This document shows, one piece after another, positions 44,343 through 53,969 of a stretch of 64,000 nucleotides of DNA. Origin of the DNA: Gammaproteobacteria bacterium (GTDB lineage: Bacteria > Pseudomonadota > Gammaproteobacteria > Pseudomonadales > Azotimanducaceae); NCBI GenBank assembly GCA_026709365.1, contig JAPOTD010000055.1:62001-126000 (forward strand), written 5' to 3'. Under the pieces are notes generated by a model. It was given only the letters and a program-made list of their open reading frames with translations, was not told the origin of the DNA and ran no database searches. The translations under genes and the position numbers were made by a program. Position 1 is the first letter of the stretch. Every line of letters begins with the position of its first letter.

Positions 44343-47300
44343 ATGCTCGCCACCGTGCGCAACCGCCGTGGCTTGATTGCTGCCGTACACCCATTCGATG
44401 GCGACGTCGGTCGTCTGCACATGGTGAGCATCGAATACAAAGACGACTCGGCACCCAGCGAAGAACGCCTGATTTGGGAACTGGAGCCGCAACGCGGCCT
44501 GCTGGAACCCAACGCCCTGCCCGATGTGTTCGATGCCGAGCCTATGCCGCCGGACGACTTTGACGCGCTGCTTAGAGCCGCCCGCTGGACGGCGCTCTCC
44601 CCTTACTTGGACCCAGATGGCAATGGTCCCTTGCAGCGCCAGCCCGTCGCGAGCCCGTTCCACGGCGGCGTTGGCGTGGAGGACTATCAACTCGCACCCC
44701 TTTTGAAGACGCTGCGCATGCCCCGGATCAGTCTGCTGATTGCGGACGATGTGGGATTGGGCAAGACAGTCGAGGCTGGCTTGGTGCTCACCGAACTGCT
44801 GCTGCGACGCCGTATTCAGCGTGTGTTGGTGCTTACTCCAGCGTCCCTGCGCCTGCAGTGGCAGGAGGAATTGGCGGACAAGTTCTCACTCCGGTTCGAA
44901 ATTGTGGATCGGCAGCGCTCCGAGCGCCTTCGCCGCCGCTTGGGGTTGGACGCCAACCCTTGGCGCTCGCACAACCATGTCGTCGCCTCTTACCACTACT
45001 TGCGTCAGCCGGACGTTCTCGAGCAGTTCCTTGCGGCGAGCCGCACCCCAGAAGGATCGCCGCGCCTGCCTTGGGACTTCCTGATAGTCGATGAATGCCA
45101 CAACCTCATGCCTTCCCCCTTTGGCGACGACAGTGAGCTTTGCCAAATGCTGCGCATCATCGCCCCGTTGTTCGAGCACAGGTTGTTCCTCTCCGCCACG
45201 CCCCACAATGGCCACACTCGATCTTTCACCGGCCTGCTGGAAATGCTTGATCCGGTGCGCTTCTCCCGCAGCAGCGAACTGAACCCCGCCGCCCGTCGCC
45301 GGGTGCGGGACGTGGTGGTGCGGCGGCTCAAGCGCGACATCAATTCCAATGGCCAGAAGCGCTTTTGTACACGGCGAGCGCCGGAAGGACTAATGCTGAC
45401 ATTGGATTCACGGGAAGCGGCACTGATTGCTGCGTTTGCCGAGTTTCGCCGCACGGTGCGGGTGTTGATTGCCGATGGAAGCCGCTCCAGTCGCCGTGCG
45501 GGCGCCTTCGCCGTTGAGATTCTCGGCAAACGCTTGCTGTCTTGCCCCACCGCGTTTGCCGAATCCTGGCGCCGCGCTCAACAGGGCTTGGGCGAAGAAG
45601 GCACCGCCACCGCATCCGAGGTGATTGCCGCGCAGCGCGCCGTGCGGCATGAGACCGGCGACGACCGGGAAGCCGCCCAGCGCGAAGCCACCGCCGCCAC
45701 GGTGGCGGGCGCTTGGCTTAAAGCCCTTGCCGCGGACTTGGCCGCACCGATGGCGACTCTGCAAAGGAGCTTGGACGATCTCGGCTTCGACCTTAAGGGC
45801 CAAACGCCCACCGTGGCGCAGACGCCAAGGGCCGATGCCCGCTTCGATGCGCTACTCGCCCTCATCAACCGCATCCTGCTTGAGGGCGACGAATTCCGCG
45901 AAGATGAACGTTTGATCGTGTTCACCGAGTACAAGACCACCTTGGACTATCTGGCCCGTCGACTGCGCGAACGCTTTGCGGAGGAACGGATATTGACGCT
46001 CTACGGCAGTGGTTCCGCCGAGGGCATGGGCGACTTGGAACGGAGCCACGTTAAAGCGGCCTTCAACGACCCCAGCGCTTCGGTGCGCATCTTGGTGGCC
46101 ACCGACGCTGCATCCGAAGGGCTCAACCTGCACCGCACTGCCCGTTACCTGCTGCACTACGACTGCCCTTGGAATCCCTCCCGGCTGGAGCAGCGCAATG
46201 GCCGATTGGACCGCTACGGCCAGGCTCGGGACGTGACGGTGCATCACTTCGTCAGCGAGGTGGATGCCGACCTTCAGTTCCTTGCCCATGTCATTCACAA
46301 AGCCGATGAAATCAGGGAAGACTTGGGATCGGTGAACGAGGTCTTTGACCGCGCTGCCCATCAGCGCTTGATCGAAGGTGAGGACGCCGCCAAGGTGTGC
46401 CAAACGCTCGATGCGCATCTCGGCGCCAACCAGGGCCGCGCCGCCATCGACGCCGACGACCGCATGGCGATCGACGATGGCAGCGGTCACGACTCGACGC
46501 TTGAGGCGCTTGCCGCCGAGATCGACCTGGACCCCGGCGCCTTTGGCGAAACGCTGGAATCCGCGATGGCCATTCCCGCTGGTCGCCCCCAACTTCAGGT
46601 TGCCGAGGAGCGGGCCACCTACCGCATCATCCGGCCGGACTTACCGCAGTGGCGCAACGTGATCGACGAGTCGGTGCGCCGGAGCGCCCCCAACGGGGTC
46701 AAAGGTCCGTTGCCGCTGCTCGCGTTCAGCTCGGAACCCTTTATCGAGCGCTTGGGGGAGCTGTCGGTGTTTTCGCCCCGCCGGGATGCCCTGCTCATGC
46801 ACCTTGCCCATCCAATGATGCAGCGTGCCTTGACTGTGCTCTCTCGCCGCCGTTACCCGGGCGGTGAAACCGCCGAAAAGGCGTCCCGCTGGACGGTGCG
46901 CCGGGGCGGCGTGCCTTCGGGCGCCGACGCCTTGGTGCTGCTCAGCGTTGAGGAACTGGCGGTCAACCGTCTGCGGGAGACCTTCCATCGTTGGGTGCGC
47001 ACCTTGGCGCTGCCCGTCCGTGACGGTGAATTGGGCGAGCCTCTGCCTCACGTTCCGGCCTACCGCCTGCGCGGCGGGCGCGATGCCCGTTCGCCGACGG
47101 AGGCCGCGTGGGCCAACGAACTGCTCGAAGACGTGGAGTCCGACCTCAAGGCGCTCCTGAAGAGGCACCGGGAAGCGTTGACCCAAGCCCTTCGCCAGCA
47201 GCTTCAGTCCGACGGCCAAGCGGCCCGCGCCAGCGAGGATGAGCGCTACCGGGAACGCCAAGGGGAGGTGTCCGCCCTCATTGAGCAAACCACGTCAGCA

Positions 47301-47564
47301 CGGCTAGAGCGGGAGATTGAGCAACTCAAGTTCCAACGGGCTCAAGGCGCCCTGTTCGACGGAGACGAACAGCTCACCGGCATCGACCACTCCATCGAGG
47401 AGAAGCAGCGCGAGATCGAACGCCGCCGCCACCACTACGAGGACATCCGCAACCAATTGCGCCGGGAGCGGGAGCGCATCCTCGACCACCTGCTCCCGGC
47501 CCGCTACGCCTTGGCGGGCGAAGTTCAGGTCTTTCCAGTCACGGTGGAGGTGCGGCTGCCGTGA
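44343..47564 (+). CDS. SNF2-family helicase resembling DISARM DrmD
   Basis: About 1,073 residues. The N-terminal part (GMLATVRNRRGLIAAVHP) resembles the beta-rich start of DrmD-like helicases. The SNF2 core has IADDVGLGKTVEAGLVL (Walker A), LTPASLRLQWQEEL, IVDECHNLM (DEAH-like box), LSATPHNGH, then the C-terminal helicase lobe with IVFTEYKTTLDYLA, ATDAASEGLNLH and RNGRLDRYGQ. A charged coiled-coil region lies near 970-1050. It should translocate on DNA using ATP. A methyltransferase gene follows after two small genes. The start is uncertain: ATG 44343 has no good ribosome site, and TTG 44298 or 44289 are possible. Confidence 0.85.
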   Translation: MLATVRNRRGLIAAVHPFDGDVGRLHMVSIEYKDDSAPSEERLIWELEPQRGLLEPNALPDVFDAEPMPPDDFDALLRAARWTALSPYLDPDGNGPLQRQPVASPFHGGVGVEDYQLAPLLKTLRMPRISLLIADDVGLGKTVEAGLVLTELLLRRRIQRVLVLTPASLRLQWQEELADKFSLRFEIVDRQRSERLRRRLGLDANPWRSHNHVVASYHYLRQPDVLEQFLAASRTPEGSPRLPWDFLIVDECHNLMPSPFGDDSELCQMLRIIAPLFEHRLFLSATPHNGHTRSFTGLLEMLDPVRFSRSSELNPAARRRVRDVVVRRLKRDINSNGQKRFCTRRAPEGLMLTLDSREAALIAAFAEFRRTVRVLIADGSRSSRRAGAFAVEILGKRLLSCPTAFAESWRRAQQGLGEEGTATASEVIAAQRAVRHETGDDREAAQREATAATVAGAWLKALAADLAAPMATLQRSLDDLGFDLKGQTPTVAQTPRADARFDALLALINRILLEGDEFREDERLIVFTEYKTTLDYLARRLRERFAEERILTLYGSGSAEGMGDLERSHVKAAFNDPSASVRILVATDAASEGLNLHRTARYLLHYDCPWNPSRLEQRNGRLDRYGQARDVTVHHFVSEVDADLQFLAHVIHKADEIREDLGSVNEVFDRAAHQRLIEGEDAAKVCQTLDAHLGANQGRAAIDADDRMAIDDGSGHDSTLEALAAEIDLDPGAFGETLESAMAIPAGRPQLQVAEERATYRIIRPDLPQWRNVIDESVRRSAPNGVKGPLPLLAFSSEPFIERLGELSVFSPRRDALLMHLAHPMMQRALTVLSRRRYPGGETAEKASRWTVRRGGVPSGADALVLLSVEELAVNRLRETFHRWVRTLALPVRDGELGEPLPHVPAYRLRGGRDARSPTEAAWANELLEDVESDLKALLKRHREALTQALRQQLQSDGQAARASEDERYRERQGEVSALIEQTTSARLEREIEQLKFQRAQGALFDGDEQLTGIDHSIEEKQREIERRRHHYEDIRNQLRRERERILDHLLPARYALAGEVQVFPVTVEVRLP

Positions 47565-47636
47565 CTCTTGCTGAACAGTTGGCTTGAATGTTGTCGCACA
47601 GACGCTACTATCTTGGCTCCTACTTGGCGATTTCTC

Positions 47637-47819
47637 ATGACGAACAAGTCCGATGGAACTAAAGGCGACCGTCCGCAGGTGTATCTCGACGCCGTTGGCC
47701 GACGTTACGTCAAGGCGGAAGAGCTGTTCCGCAGTGCGACCATGCGGGAGCGCGTCCGCAAACTGTCTGAATTGGAAGACCAAATTCTGACGAAAAAACG
47801 CCTTCGTCCATCGAATTGA
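47637..47819 (+). CDS. 60-residue hypothetical protein between helicase and methyltransferase
   Basis: A small basic protein starting MTNKSDGTKGDRPQVYLDA with a helical middle (RYVKAEELFRSATMRERVRKLSELEDQIL). No signal peptide or membrane segment. It starts 72 bases after the helicase stop and lies in the same direction. Position suggests a small accessory of the helicase-methyltransferase module; no homology is recognised and the start is not certain. Confidence 0.5.
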   Translation: MTNKSDGTKGDRPQVYLDAVGRRYVKAEELFRSATMRERVRKLSELEDQILTKKRLRPSN

Positions 47820-47905
47820 CGAGCAGCTCCAGGTCGGGCTGAATGGGCGCACTTCCCCGTGTGGAGGCATGATGGCCTTCGCCTCAAGTTGATGGATAGC
47901 CTCAA

Positions 47906-48598
47906 ATGGGACTGGGATTGCTTCTCATACCAGCGCTTGGGGGCTATTGGTTCCTTACGCGCTACCACCTCACGCGCGACAGCCTGCACCGGGCAAATGG
48001 CTATCATGTGGTGTTGCGTTCCGCTATAGCGGGACTGGTGCTTTTCCTCATCGCTCGATTGACAACCACTGCCGTTGCCCTCTGTTGGCCGGAGGTCGGC
48101 CAGCATTGGCGGAAGTTCCTCTTTTCAATCGACTACTCCGGCACGTCCACGCTGAGCGTCGCGTTGGGCTTTGGGGCACCCTATTTGCTCAATCTATTCA
48201 CGAACCGAAATCGGGCACAGCGGGAACTTGCCCAACACCAAGGCAATCTCATTGAGCTCCTGATTGACGAGGCCCTCGACCGGAAAATGTTCATTGAGAT
48301 CTCGCTAAGCAATGGCAAGTCCTACATCGGCACTCCGCTGATGAATGGGTTTCCCTCTCGAGAGTATGCGGATATCGCCATAGTTCCGGCGTTTAGCGGC
48401 TATCGGGACAAGGAAACCCAGGAACTATGCATCTCTGCGAGCTACATGCCAGCCCTAAGTGCCATAATAGGCTCGCGCACAGATCCCGGCACTCTGGACG
48501 CTGAGGACTTCCGAGTAATCATCCCAATGCGGGAAATTCTCACTGCCCGTCTGTTTGATCCCGAGGCTTACATCCAACTTAAACAAGGTGCAGATTAG
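47906..48598 (+). CDS. Membrane protein of unknown function in the helicase-methyltransferase module
   Basis: A 230-residue protein with about three membrane helices in the first 100 residues (LLLIPALGGYWFL, then AIAGLVLFLIARLTTTAVAL, then VALGFGAPYLLNLF) and a soluble C-terminal domain containing FIEISLSNGKSYIGTPL and ADIAIVPAFSGYRDKETQEL, which reads like a small beta-barrel. It stands between the SNF2 helicase and the methyltransferase in the same direction. A membrane component in a DNA-defence module could be an effector or a sensor; this is inference from context only. Confidence 0.65.
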   Translation: MGLGLLLIPALGGYWFLTRYHLTRDSLHRANGYHVVLRSAIAGLVLFLIARLTTTAVALCWPEVGQHWRKFLFSIDYSGTSTLSVALGFGAPYLLNLFTNRNRAQRELAQHQGNLIELLIDEALDRKMFIEISLSNGKSYIGTPLMNGFPSREYADIAIVPAFSGYRDKETQELCISASYMPALSAIIGSRTDPGTLDAEDFRVIIPMREILTARLFDPEAYIQLKQGAD

Positions 48599-48619
48599 TC
48601 GAAACAAACATGTCGTCTA

Positions 48620-51600
48620 ATGCTGACAACTGTGCAGGCAGCCAAACTCTCGTCCACCATGAATCCTGACCTCCCCGGCTGGAATCGCCTGCGCCACGGC
48701 GGGCTGCTGCTTGACACTGCCCGCTTGGCCCAAGTGGTCGAACCCAACCTGCCGCCCTTGGACGAATTCAGCGAACGCCGGTTGCGCAAGTTGGGCGGAG
48801 AAGTCCTAAACGGGTCGGGCGATGTGCCGGGCTTCACTGCTTTTGTGCTGGACCGCGTCTGCGGCTTTGATGCCAGCCTCGGCCAATGGCGGCGGGGCAG
48901 CCAAGTGCCCGCGTCCTTCCGACGACGGGCCGTCACCGGAGAGATGGTCAGGCCACGTCAACTTTGGACCGGCCCGCACGGTGCCCAACTGCCGGTGTTC
49001 TTTGACGCCGGCAAACGCGTCGGCATCGGTCACGGCAGGCGAGTGGTTAGCCAAGCTTTGGGCTGGCTGCGGGCGGGCAAGGGACACTTGGCGCTGCTGA
49101 CCAACGGTCGCCAGTGGCGGTTGCTGTTTGCGGGCCTTGATTTTGATGCCTGGTGCGAATGGGATCTGGATCTTTGGTTCGAAGAGGGTGGCCTGTCCCT
49201 ACAAGTGACCGCCCTGCGCACGCTCCTGCGGCCCGAACTCTGGATGCCGGAAGGCGAGGACGGCGCTCCGCCGCTGCTCAAGGCGGTGCGCGACACCCGC
49301 AAGGGCCAAGCCGAACTTTCCGAAGTGCTCGGCGAGCGGGTGCGCGAAGCGGTGGAGATTCTGATTCGCGGGCACGGCGAACCGCTGAAGACCCATTGCC
49401 CCAACGCGACTCCCGAGGACATCTATCACGCCGCCTGCCGGGTGGCGATGCGGCTGGTGGTGATCCTGTTCGCCGAAGCCCGAGACCTGTTGCCGCGTGA
49501 CAACCCCATCTATCAGGATAGCTACGGCCTGAACGGTCTGCTGGAGCGCTTGGAGCGCGATGCCCTGCGCAACCCCGGGCGGGTGGCGAGGGACCACAGC
49601 GCTTGGCCGCGAATATTGAGCCTGTTCCGCTTGGTCCATGAAGGCTCCCATCATCCCGAACTGCCGGTGCCCGAATACGGCGGCGAACTGTTCGCGCCGG
49701 GCAACCGCGATGCCACGGGCCTCAGCCAAGCGCTTTGGGTGTTCGAGAACGGCTGTTTTGAGGCGGAACTGCTGTCCGACGCCCAAGTGCATGAGCTGCT
49801 CCAACTGCTGACCCGCACCCGCATGCGCATCCGTCAGGGCAGGGCCGTCTCCTGGGTGGCCGCGCCGGTCGATTTCTCCGACCTCTCCACGGAGTACATC
49901 GGCATCCTCTACGAGGGCCTGCTGGACTACGAGTTGAAGCCCGCCCCGGACGATGACGCCGTGGTGTTTCTCTCGGTGGGCGACCAGCCCGCCCTGCCGT
50001 TGTCGCGCCTTGAGGCCATGGACGACAAGGCCCTCAAGGCACTGTTCCGATCCCTCAAGGACAAACCAACCGGCGAGGGTAGCGAAGTTGAGGAAGCAGG
50101 CCAGGCCTCGAGTGAAGCGGAGCTCGCGCCAAGCGATGATCTTCTCGCCGAGGCCGAGCCCCAGCCCGAACCGGAAGCAGAGCCTGCTGGACAGGTGCGC
50201 GAACCGGCCACTGAGTATGTCATCGATCTACGGCAGGAAGTCAGCGACCGGGCGGAGGCCTGGGCGCGCCGGGCAGTGCTGGCGGCGGGCATGATGAGCA
50301 AGCCGCGCGGCAAGCCCTCACCGGAACGCCGTCTGGCCTTCGACCACCAAGTGGGGAGCAAGGCGCGCCAGCTTCTTGCCCGCACGGTGCTGCCCGGCGA
50401 GTGGTACTTGGTGCGTTGGGGCGGCACCCGCAAAGGCAAGGGCACCTTTCACACCCGCCCCGGTCTCGCGGTGCCCACCATGCAGCGCACCTTGCGCCCA
50501 TTGGCTTACGATCCGCCCAGCGACCGAAAAGGCGAGCCCGACCGCAACGCGCCACCATCGGCTTGGACGCCCAAAACGCCCGAAGCCATCCTCGATCTGA
50601 AAGTGTGCGACCCCGCCTGCGGCTCCGGCACCTTCCCCTTGGCGGCGCTGCGTTTTCTGACGGACGCCCTTTACGCCTCTCTGCTGCATCACAAACGCAT
50701 TCAGGAGGACGGCCAACGCGCCCTCGTGCGCCTGCTAGGCATTGGCGAGGGCGATGAAGACGCGGGCGCCATCGAGCGTCCGGGCGATGAGTTGATCCCC
50801 TGCCTACCCGACGATGACGACTTCGAGCCGCGCCTGCGCGCCCGGCTGCGCCGCTATGTGGTGGAGCGGTGCGTCTTCGCGGTGGACGTGGATCCCTTGT
50901 CCGTCGAGCTTTGCCGCCTCTCCCTTTGGATAGAGACCATGGATCGGGAACTGCCGTTCGGCTTCCTCGATCATAAGATCAAGTGCGGCAACGCCCTCAT
51001 TGGCACTTGGTTCGACCAGTTCCAGCACTATCCGGCGATGGCGTGGAAGAACCGGGACGGCGGCGACCGCAACCACGGCAACGGGGAGCACTTCAGGAAG
51101 AACGAGCGCACCAGAAAGCTGAAGGACTTCGTTGAAATCCAGCTCAAGCCCCACCTTCGGCTGGCGCTGCACGGCCCGGACCTCTTTCAGGACGACCTGC
51201 AGGCACAGATCGCCCAAGCCCACCGGGATGCGCTGCAGGCGCTGACGGCCATGCACGCCATGCCCGTTCAGGATGCCAAGAGACGCAGTGAATCCTATCG
51301 CCGCGACTTCCTCGGCTCCAAAGCTTGGCGGGCGTTGAAGGACGCGATGGACCTCTGGTGCGCCTGCTGGTTTTGGCCCATCGACGAGATCGAGAACGCG
51401 CCCCTGCCGTCGTCCTTCACAAACCCTTCGCCGAATACGCGAAAAGTGGCGGCCGAAGTGGCGGCGCAGGAGCGCTTCTTCCATTGGGAGCTGGAGTTTC
51501 CGGACGTGTTTCGGGAACCGGGCGCAGGCTTTGACGCCGTGTTGGGCAATCCGCCGTGGGACATCGCCAAACCGGTCTCCAAGGAGTTCTTCTCCAACAT

Positions 51601-53758
51601 CGACCCGCTCTACCGCTCCTACGGCAAGCAGGAGGCCTTGCGGCGCCAGCGTGGTTACTTTCAGGGCGATGCCGCCATCGAGCGCGATTGGCTGGACTAC
51701 AACGCCCGCTTCCGCGCCCAATCCAATTTCATGAGCCATGCCGCCAGCCCCTTTGGCGACCCGGACGACAACGCCAAGCCCTCAAGCCGCTTCACCATCG
51801 CCCGCGGCAAGCAGAACTTCGCCTTGCACCACCTCTGGCGGGAAGCCCGCAGCCACTCCCGAGGTTTTGCCGATGCCCGGCACCCCTTTCGGCACCAAGG
51901 CTCGGCAGACCTCAACCTGTACAAGCTGTTCCTGGAAGGCGCCCACGGGCTGCTTCGCGAAGGTGGACGGCTGGGCTTTGTGGTCCCTTCCGGGCTTTAC
52001 TCCGACCACGGCACGGGGGCGCTGCGCACCCTTTTCCTGGAGCACTGCCAGTGGGAGTGGCTGTTTGGGATTGAGAACCGCTTGGCTATCTTCCCGATTC
52101 ACCGGAGCTACAAATTCAACCCCGTGGTCATCCAGAAGGGCGGGGCCACAGACGCCATCCGCACTGCCTTCATGCGGCGCGACCTGGAGGATTGGGAGCG
52201 GGCGGAGGAAGTGACCACTCACTACGGCCGGGCACAGGTGGTGCGCTTCAGCCCCAAGAGCCGGGCGATTCTGGAGATTCAAAGCCAGCGGGACTTGGAG
52301 ATACTGGAGAAGATCTACGCCAACTCGGTGCTGCTGGGCGACGACGGGCCGGACGGGTGGGGCATCAAGTACACGCGGGAATTCGACATGACCAACGATT
52401 CCCACCTGTTCCCGCCCCGCCCGCAGTGGGAGGCCAAGGGCTACCGGCCCGACGAATATAGCCGCTGGCTGAAAGGCGATTGGCGCCCAATCGGCGAACT
52501 CTGGGCCGAGATGGGCATCGACCCCAGCAAGCCGGTACCCGCCGAGGTGGAACTGGAGGACTGGTTGTTCGACACCACCGCCGGGCCGGAGCGGCGCGAG
52601 GCGGAGAAGCAATTCGTGCATGGGCATCTGCTGAAGCCTGGCGATGTGGCGCGGACCAACTGGCGGGTACGGTGCGCCCAGCCGCCCTATGACTCGCTGC
52701 CGATACCGCGGGCGGATTTGCCGGAGGGCGTGGTGCTGTCGCGGGAGGCCGATGCTTGGATCAGGGTGGATCGGATTGGGGATGTGGCTTTGCCTTTGTA
52801 TGAAGGGCGAATGGTCAATCACTATGATTGGAGCGATAAAGCGTGGGTTTCCGGAAGAGGTAGATCTGCCGAGTGGCGCACAGTCCCTTGGGGCAACAAG
52901 GTTATTGAACCGCAATATCTGATATCGCACCGCGACTTCAAAGTCGACCAAGGCGCCAAACTTGGATTCCTGAGTATCGGCTCAAGCACCAATAGCAGGA
53001 GCTTCTACAGTGCCGTATTACCAAACCTCCCCTGTGGCAACTCTGTAGGGACACTGCGTATTGGACGGGAAGGACTTACCGATCTGCTGGAGCTCCAGTG
53101 GCAGTTAGCGAGTTATGTCTTTGACTATGTAGTTCGGCTACGACTGACTGGCTTGAACCTTAACTTTTTCGTGGTGGAGGAGTGTCCCGTCAAGGCCAAG
53201 GCAACGAATTCTAGAATTGCCGCTATGGTCACCAAGTTAAGCTCTTCTTCGCGCCTTTTTTCGGCTGTCCAAACAATCGATGGCCCTGGTCAACTACCAC
53301 TAAATGGAGCGACTCAGTCTTCGCTAACAAATCATGAGCGTATGCGCCTAAGGGTCGTACTTGATGCGATGGCGTTTGCTGACGCTGGACTGCAATACTC
53401 TGATATTACATACCTTCTGTCTGATTGCGACTTACCGAATAGCGGATCGGTGAGGTTGAATCCCAAAGGCTTCTGGCGAGTCGACCAAGACGACGCACCA
53501 GAGTTGCGCCAGACTGTACTAGCGCAAATCGCTTTTTGCGACTTGGAGAAAAAAATACGAGAATCGAGCACCAATCGAAGTCAAGGCATGCAGTGCTTTG
53601 TTGACCAAAACCAAGGCGAAGGCTGGATGTTGCCTGAGGTTCTACGACTCACTGATTACAGCCTTGGCACCGACAGTAGAGCCGCACAACCTCAACCTGT
53701 CGCGAAGCGCTTCGGCCCTCGGTTTTACGACTGGCAGCTCACTGGAATTTTCAAATGA
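48620..53758 (+). CDS. Giant N6-adenine DNA methyltransferase (Eco57I/DrmMI/PglX-like)
   Basis: 1,712 residues. The N-terminal 600 residues are largely helical and resemble the front part of large Eco57I-type methylases. Motif I is KVCDPACGSGTFPLAALR (Asp664 at DPACGSGTF); the catalytic motif IV is LGNPPWD (Asn977). The long spacer between them (about 310 residues) is typical of this class. A target-recognition part follows to the C-terminus. No separate nuclease motif is obvious, so cleavage may depend on partners. From about 52,750 the base composition becomes clearly AT-richer. Start 48620 is used; ATG 48659 is an alternative, and neither has a good ribosome site. Confidence 0.85.
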   Translation: MLTTVQAAKLSSTMNPDLPGWNRLRHGGLLLDTARLAQVVEPNLPPLDEFSERRLRKLGGEVLNGSGDVPGFTAFVLDRVCGFDASLGQWRRGSQVPASFRRRAVTGEMVRPRQLWTGPHGAQLPVFFDAGKRVGIGHGRRVVSQALGWLRAGKGHLALLTNGRQWRLLFAGLDFDAWCEWDLDLWFEEGGLSLQVTALRTLLRPELWMPEGEDGAPPLLKAVRDTRKGQAELSEVLGERVREAVEILIRGHGEPLKTHCPNATPEDIYHAACRVAMRLVVILFAEARDLLPRDNPIYQDSYGLNGLLERLERDALRNPGRVARDHSAWPRILSLFRLVHEGSHHPELPVPEYGGELFAPGNRDATGLSQALWVFENGCFEAELLSDAQVHELLQLLTRTRMRIRQGRAVSWVAAPVDFSDLSTEYIGILYEGLLDYELKPAPDDDAVVFLSVGDQPALPLSRLEAMDDKALKALFRSLKDKPTGEGSEVEEAGQASSEAELAPSDDLLAEAEPQPEPEAEPAGQVREPATEYVIDLRQEVSDRAEAWARRAVLAAGMMSKPRGKPSPERRLAFDHQVGSKARQLLARTVLPGEWYLVRWGGTRKGKGTFHTRPGLAVPTMQRTLRPLAYDPPSDRKGEPDRNAPPSAWTPKTPEAILDLKVCDPACGSGTFPLAALRFLTDALYASLLHHKRIQEDGQRALVRLLGIGEGDEDAGAIERPGDELIPCLPDDDDFEPRLRARLRRYVVERCVFAVDVDPLSVELCRLSLWIETMDRELPFGFLDHKIKCGNALIGTWFDQFQHYPAMAWKNRDGGDRNHGNGEHFRKNERTRKLKDFVEIQLKPHLRLALHGPDLFQDDLQAQIAQAHRDALQALTAMHAMPVQDAKRRSESYRRDFLGSKAWRALKDAMDLWCACWFWPIDEIENAPLPSSFTNPSPNTRKVAAEVAAQERFFHWELEFPDVFREPGAGFDAVLGNPPWDIAKPVSKEFFSNIDPLYRSYGKQEALRRQRGYFQGDAAIERDWLDYNARFRAQSNFMSHAASPFGDPDDNAKPSSRFTIARGKQNFALHHLWREARSHSRGFADARHPFRHQGSADLNLYKLFLEGAHGLLREGGRLGFVVPSGLYSDHGTGALRTLFLEHCQWEWLFGIENRLAIFPIHRSYKFNPVVIQKGGATDAIRTAFMRRDLEDWERAEEVTTHYGRAQVVRFSPKSRAILEIQSQRDLEILEKIYANSVLLGDDGPDGWGIKYTREFDMTNDSHLFPPRPQWEAKGYRPDEYSRWLKGDWRPIGELWAEMGIDPSKPVPAEVELEDWLFDTTAGPERREAEKQFVHGHLLKPGDVARTNWRVRCAQPPYDSLPIPRADLPEGVVLSREADAWIRVDRIGDVALPLYEGRMVNHYDWSDKAWVSGRGRSAEWRTVPWGNKVIEPQYLISHRDFKVDQGAKLGFLSIGSSTNSRSFYSAVLPNLPCGNSVGTLRIGREGLTDLLELQWQLASYVFDYVVRLRLTGLNLNFFVVEECPVKAKATNSRIAAMVTKLSSSSRLFSAVQTIDGPGQLPLNGATQSSLTNHERMRLRVVLDAMAFADAGLQYSDITYLLSDCDLPNSGSVRLNPKGFWRVDQDDAPELRQTVLAQIAFCDLEKKIRESSTNRSQGMQCFVDQNQGEGWMLPEVLRLTDYSLGTDSRAAQPQPVAKRFGPRFYDWQLTGIFK

Positions 53759-53969
53759 CCAGCGAAGGGGTCTTGCATAATGCTTCGCTAACGTTTACAA
53801 GACAAAAGTGACGCAGTAGATGGCCAGTGACTTGTCGCTATCCAACTGAAGTTTGCATGTATGGCTGATTGACCTTTGGATACCATCGCAGAGGTTCCAG
53901 TTGCTCGCTACTATGGCTGCATATCTACACGGGCTTTAGAAACGGCTCAACAAACATGAGGTGGGAGAA

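Noticed and set aside
44343..53758. Complete DISARM system
   Set aside because: drmA, drmB and drmC are not seen in the window; only helicase and methylase resemble DISARM parts.
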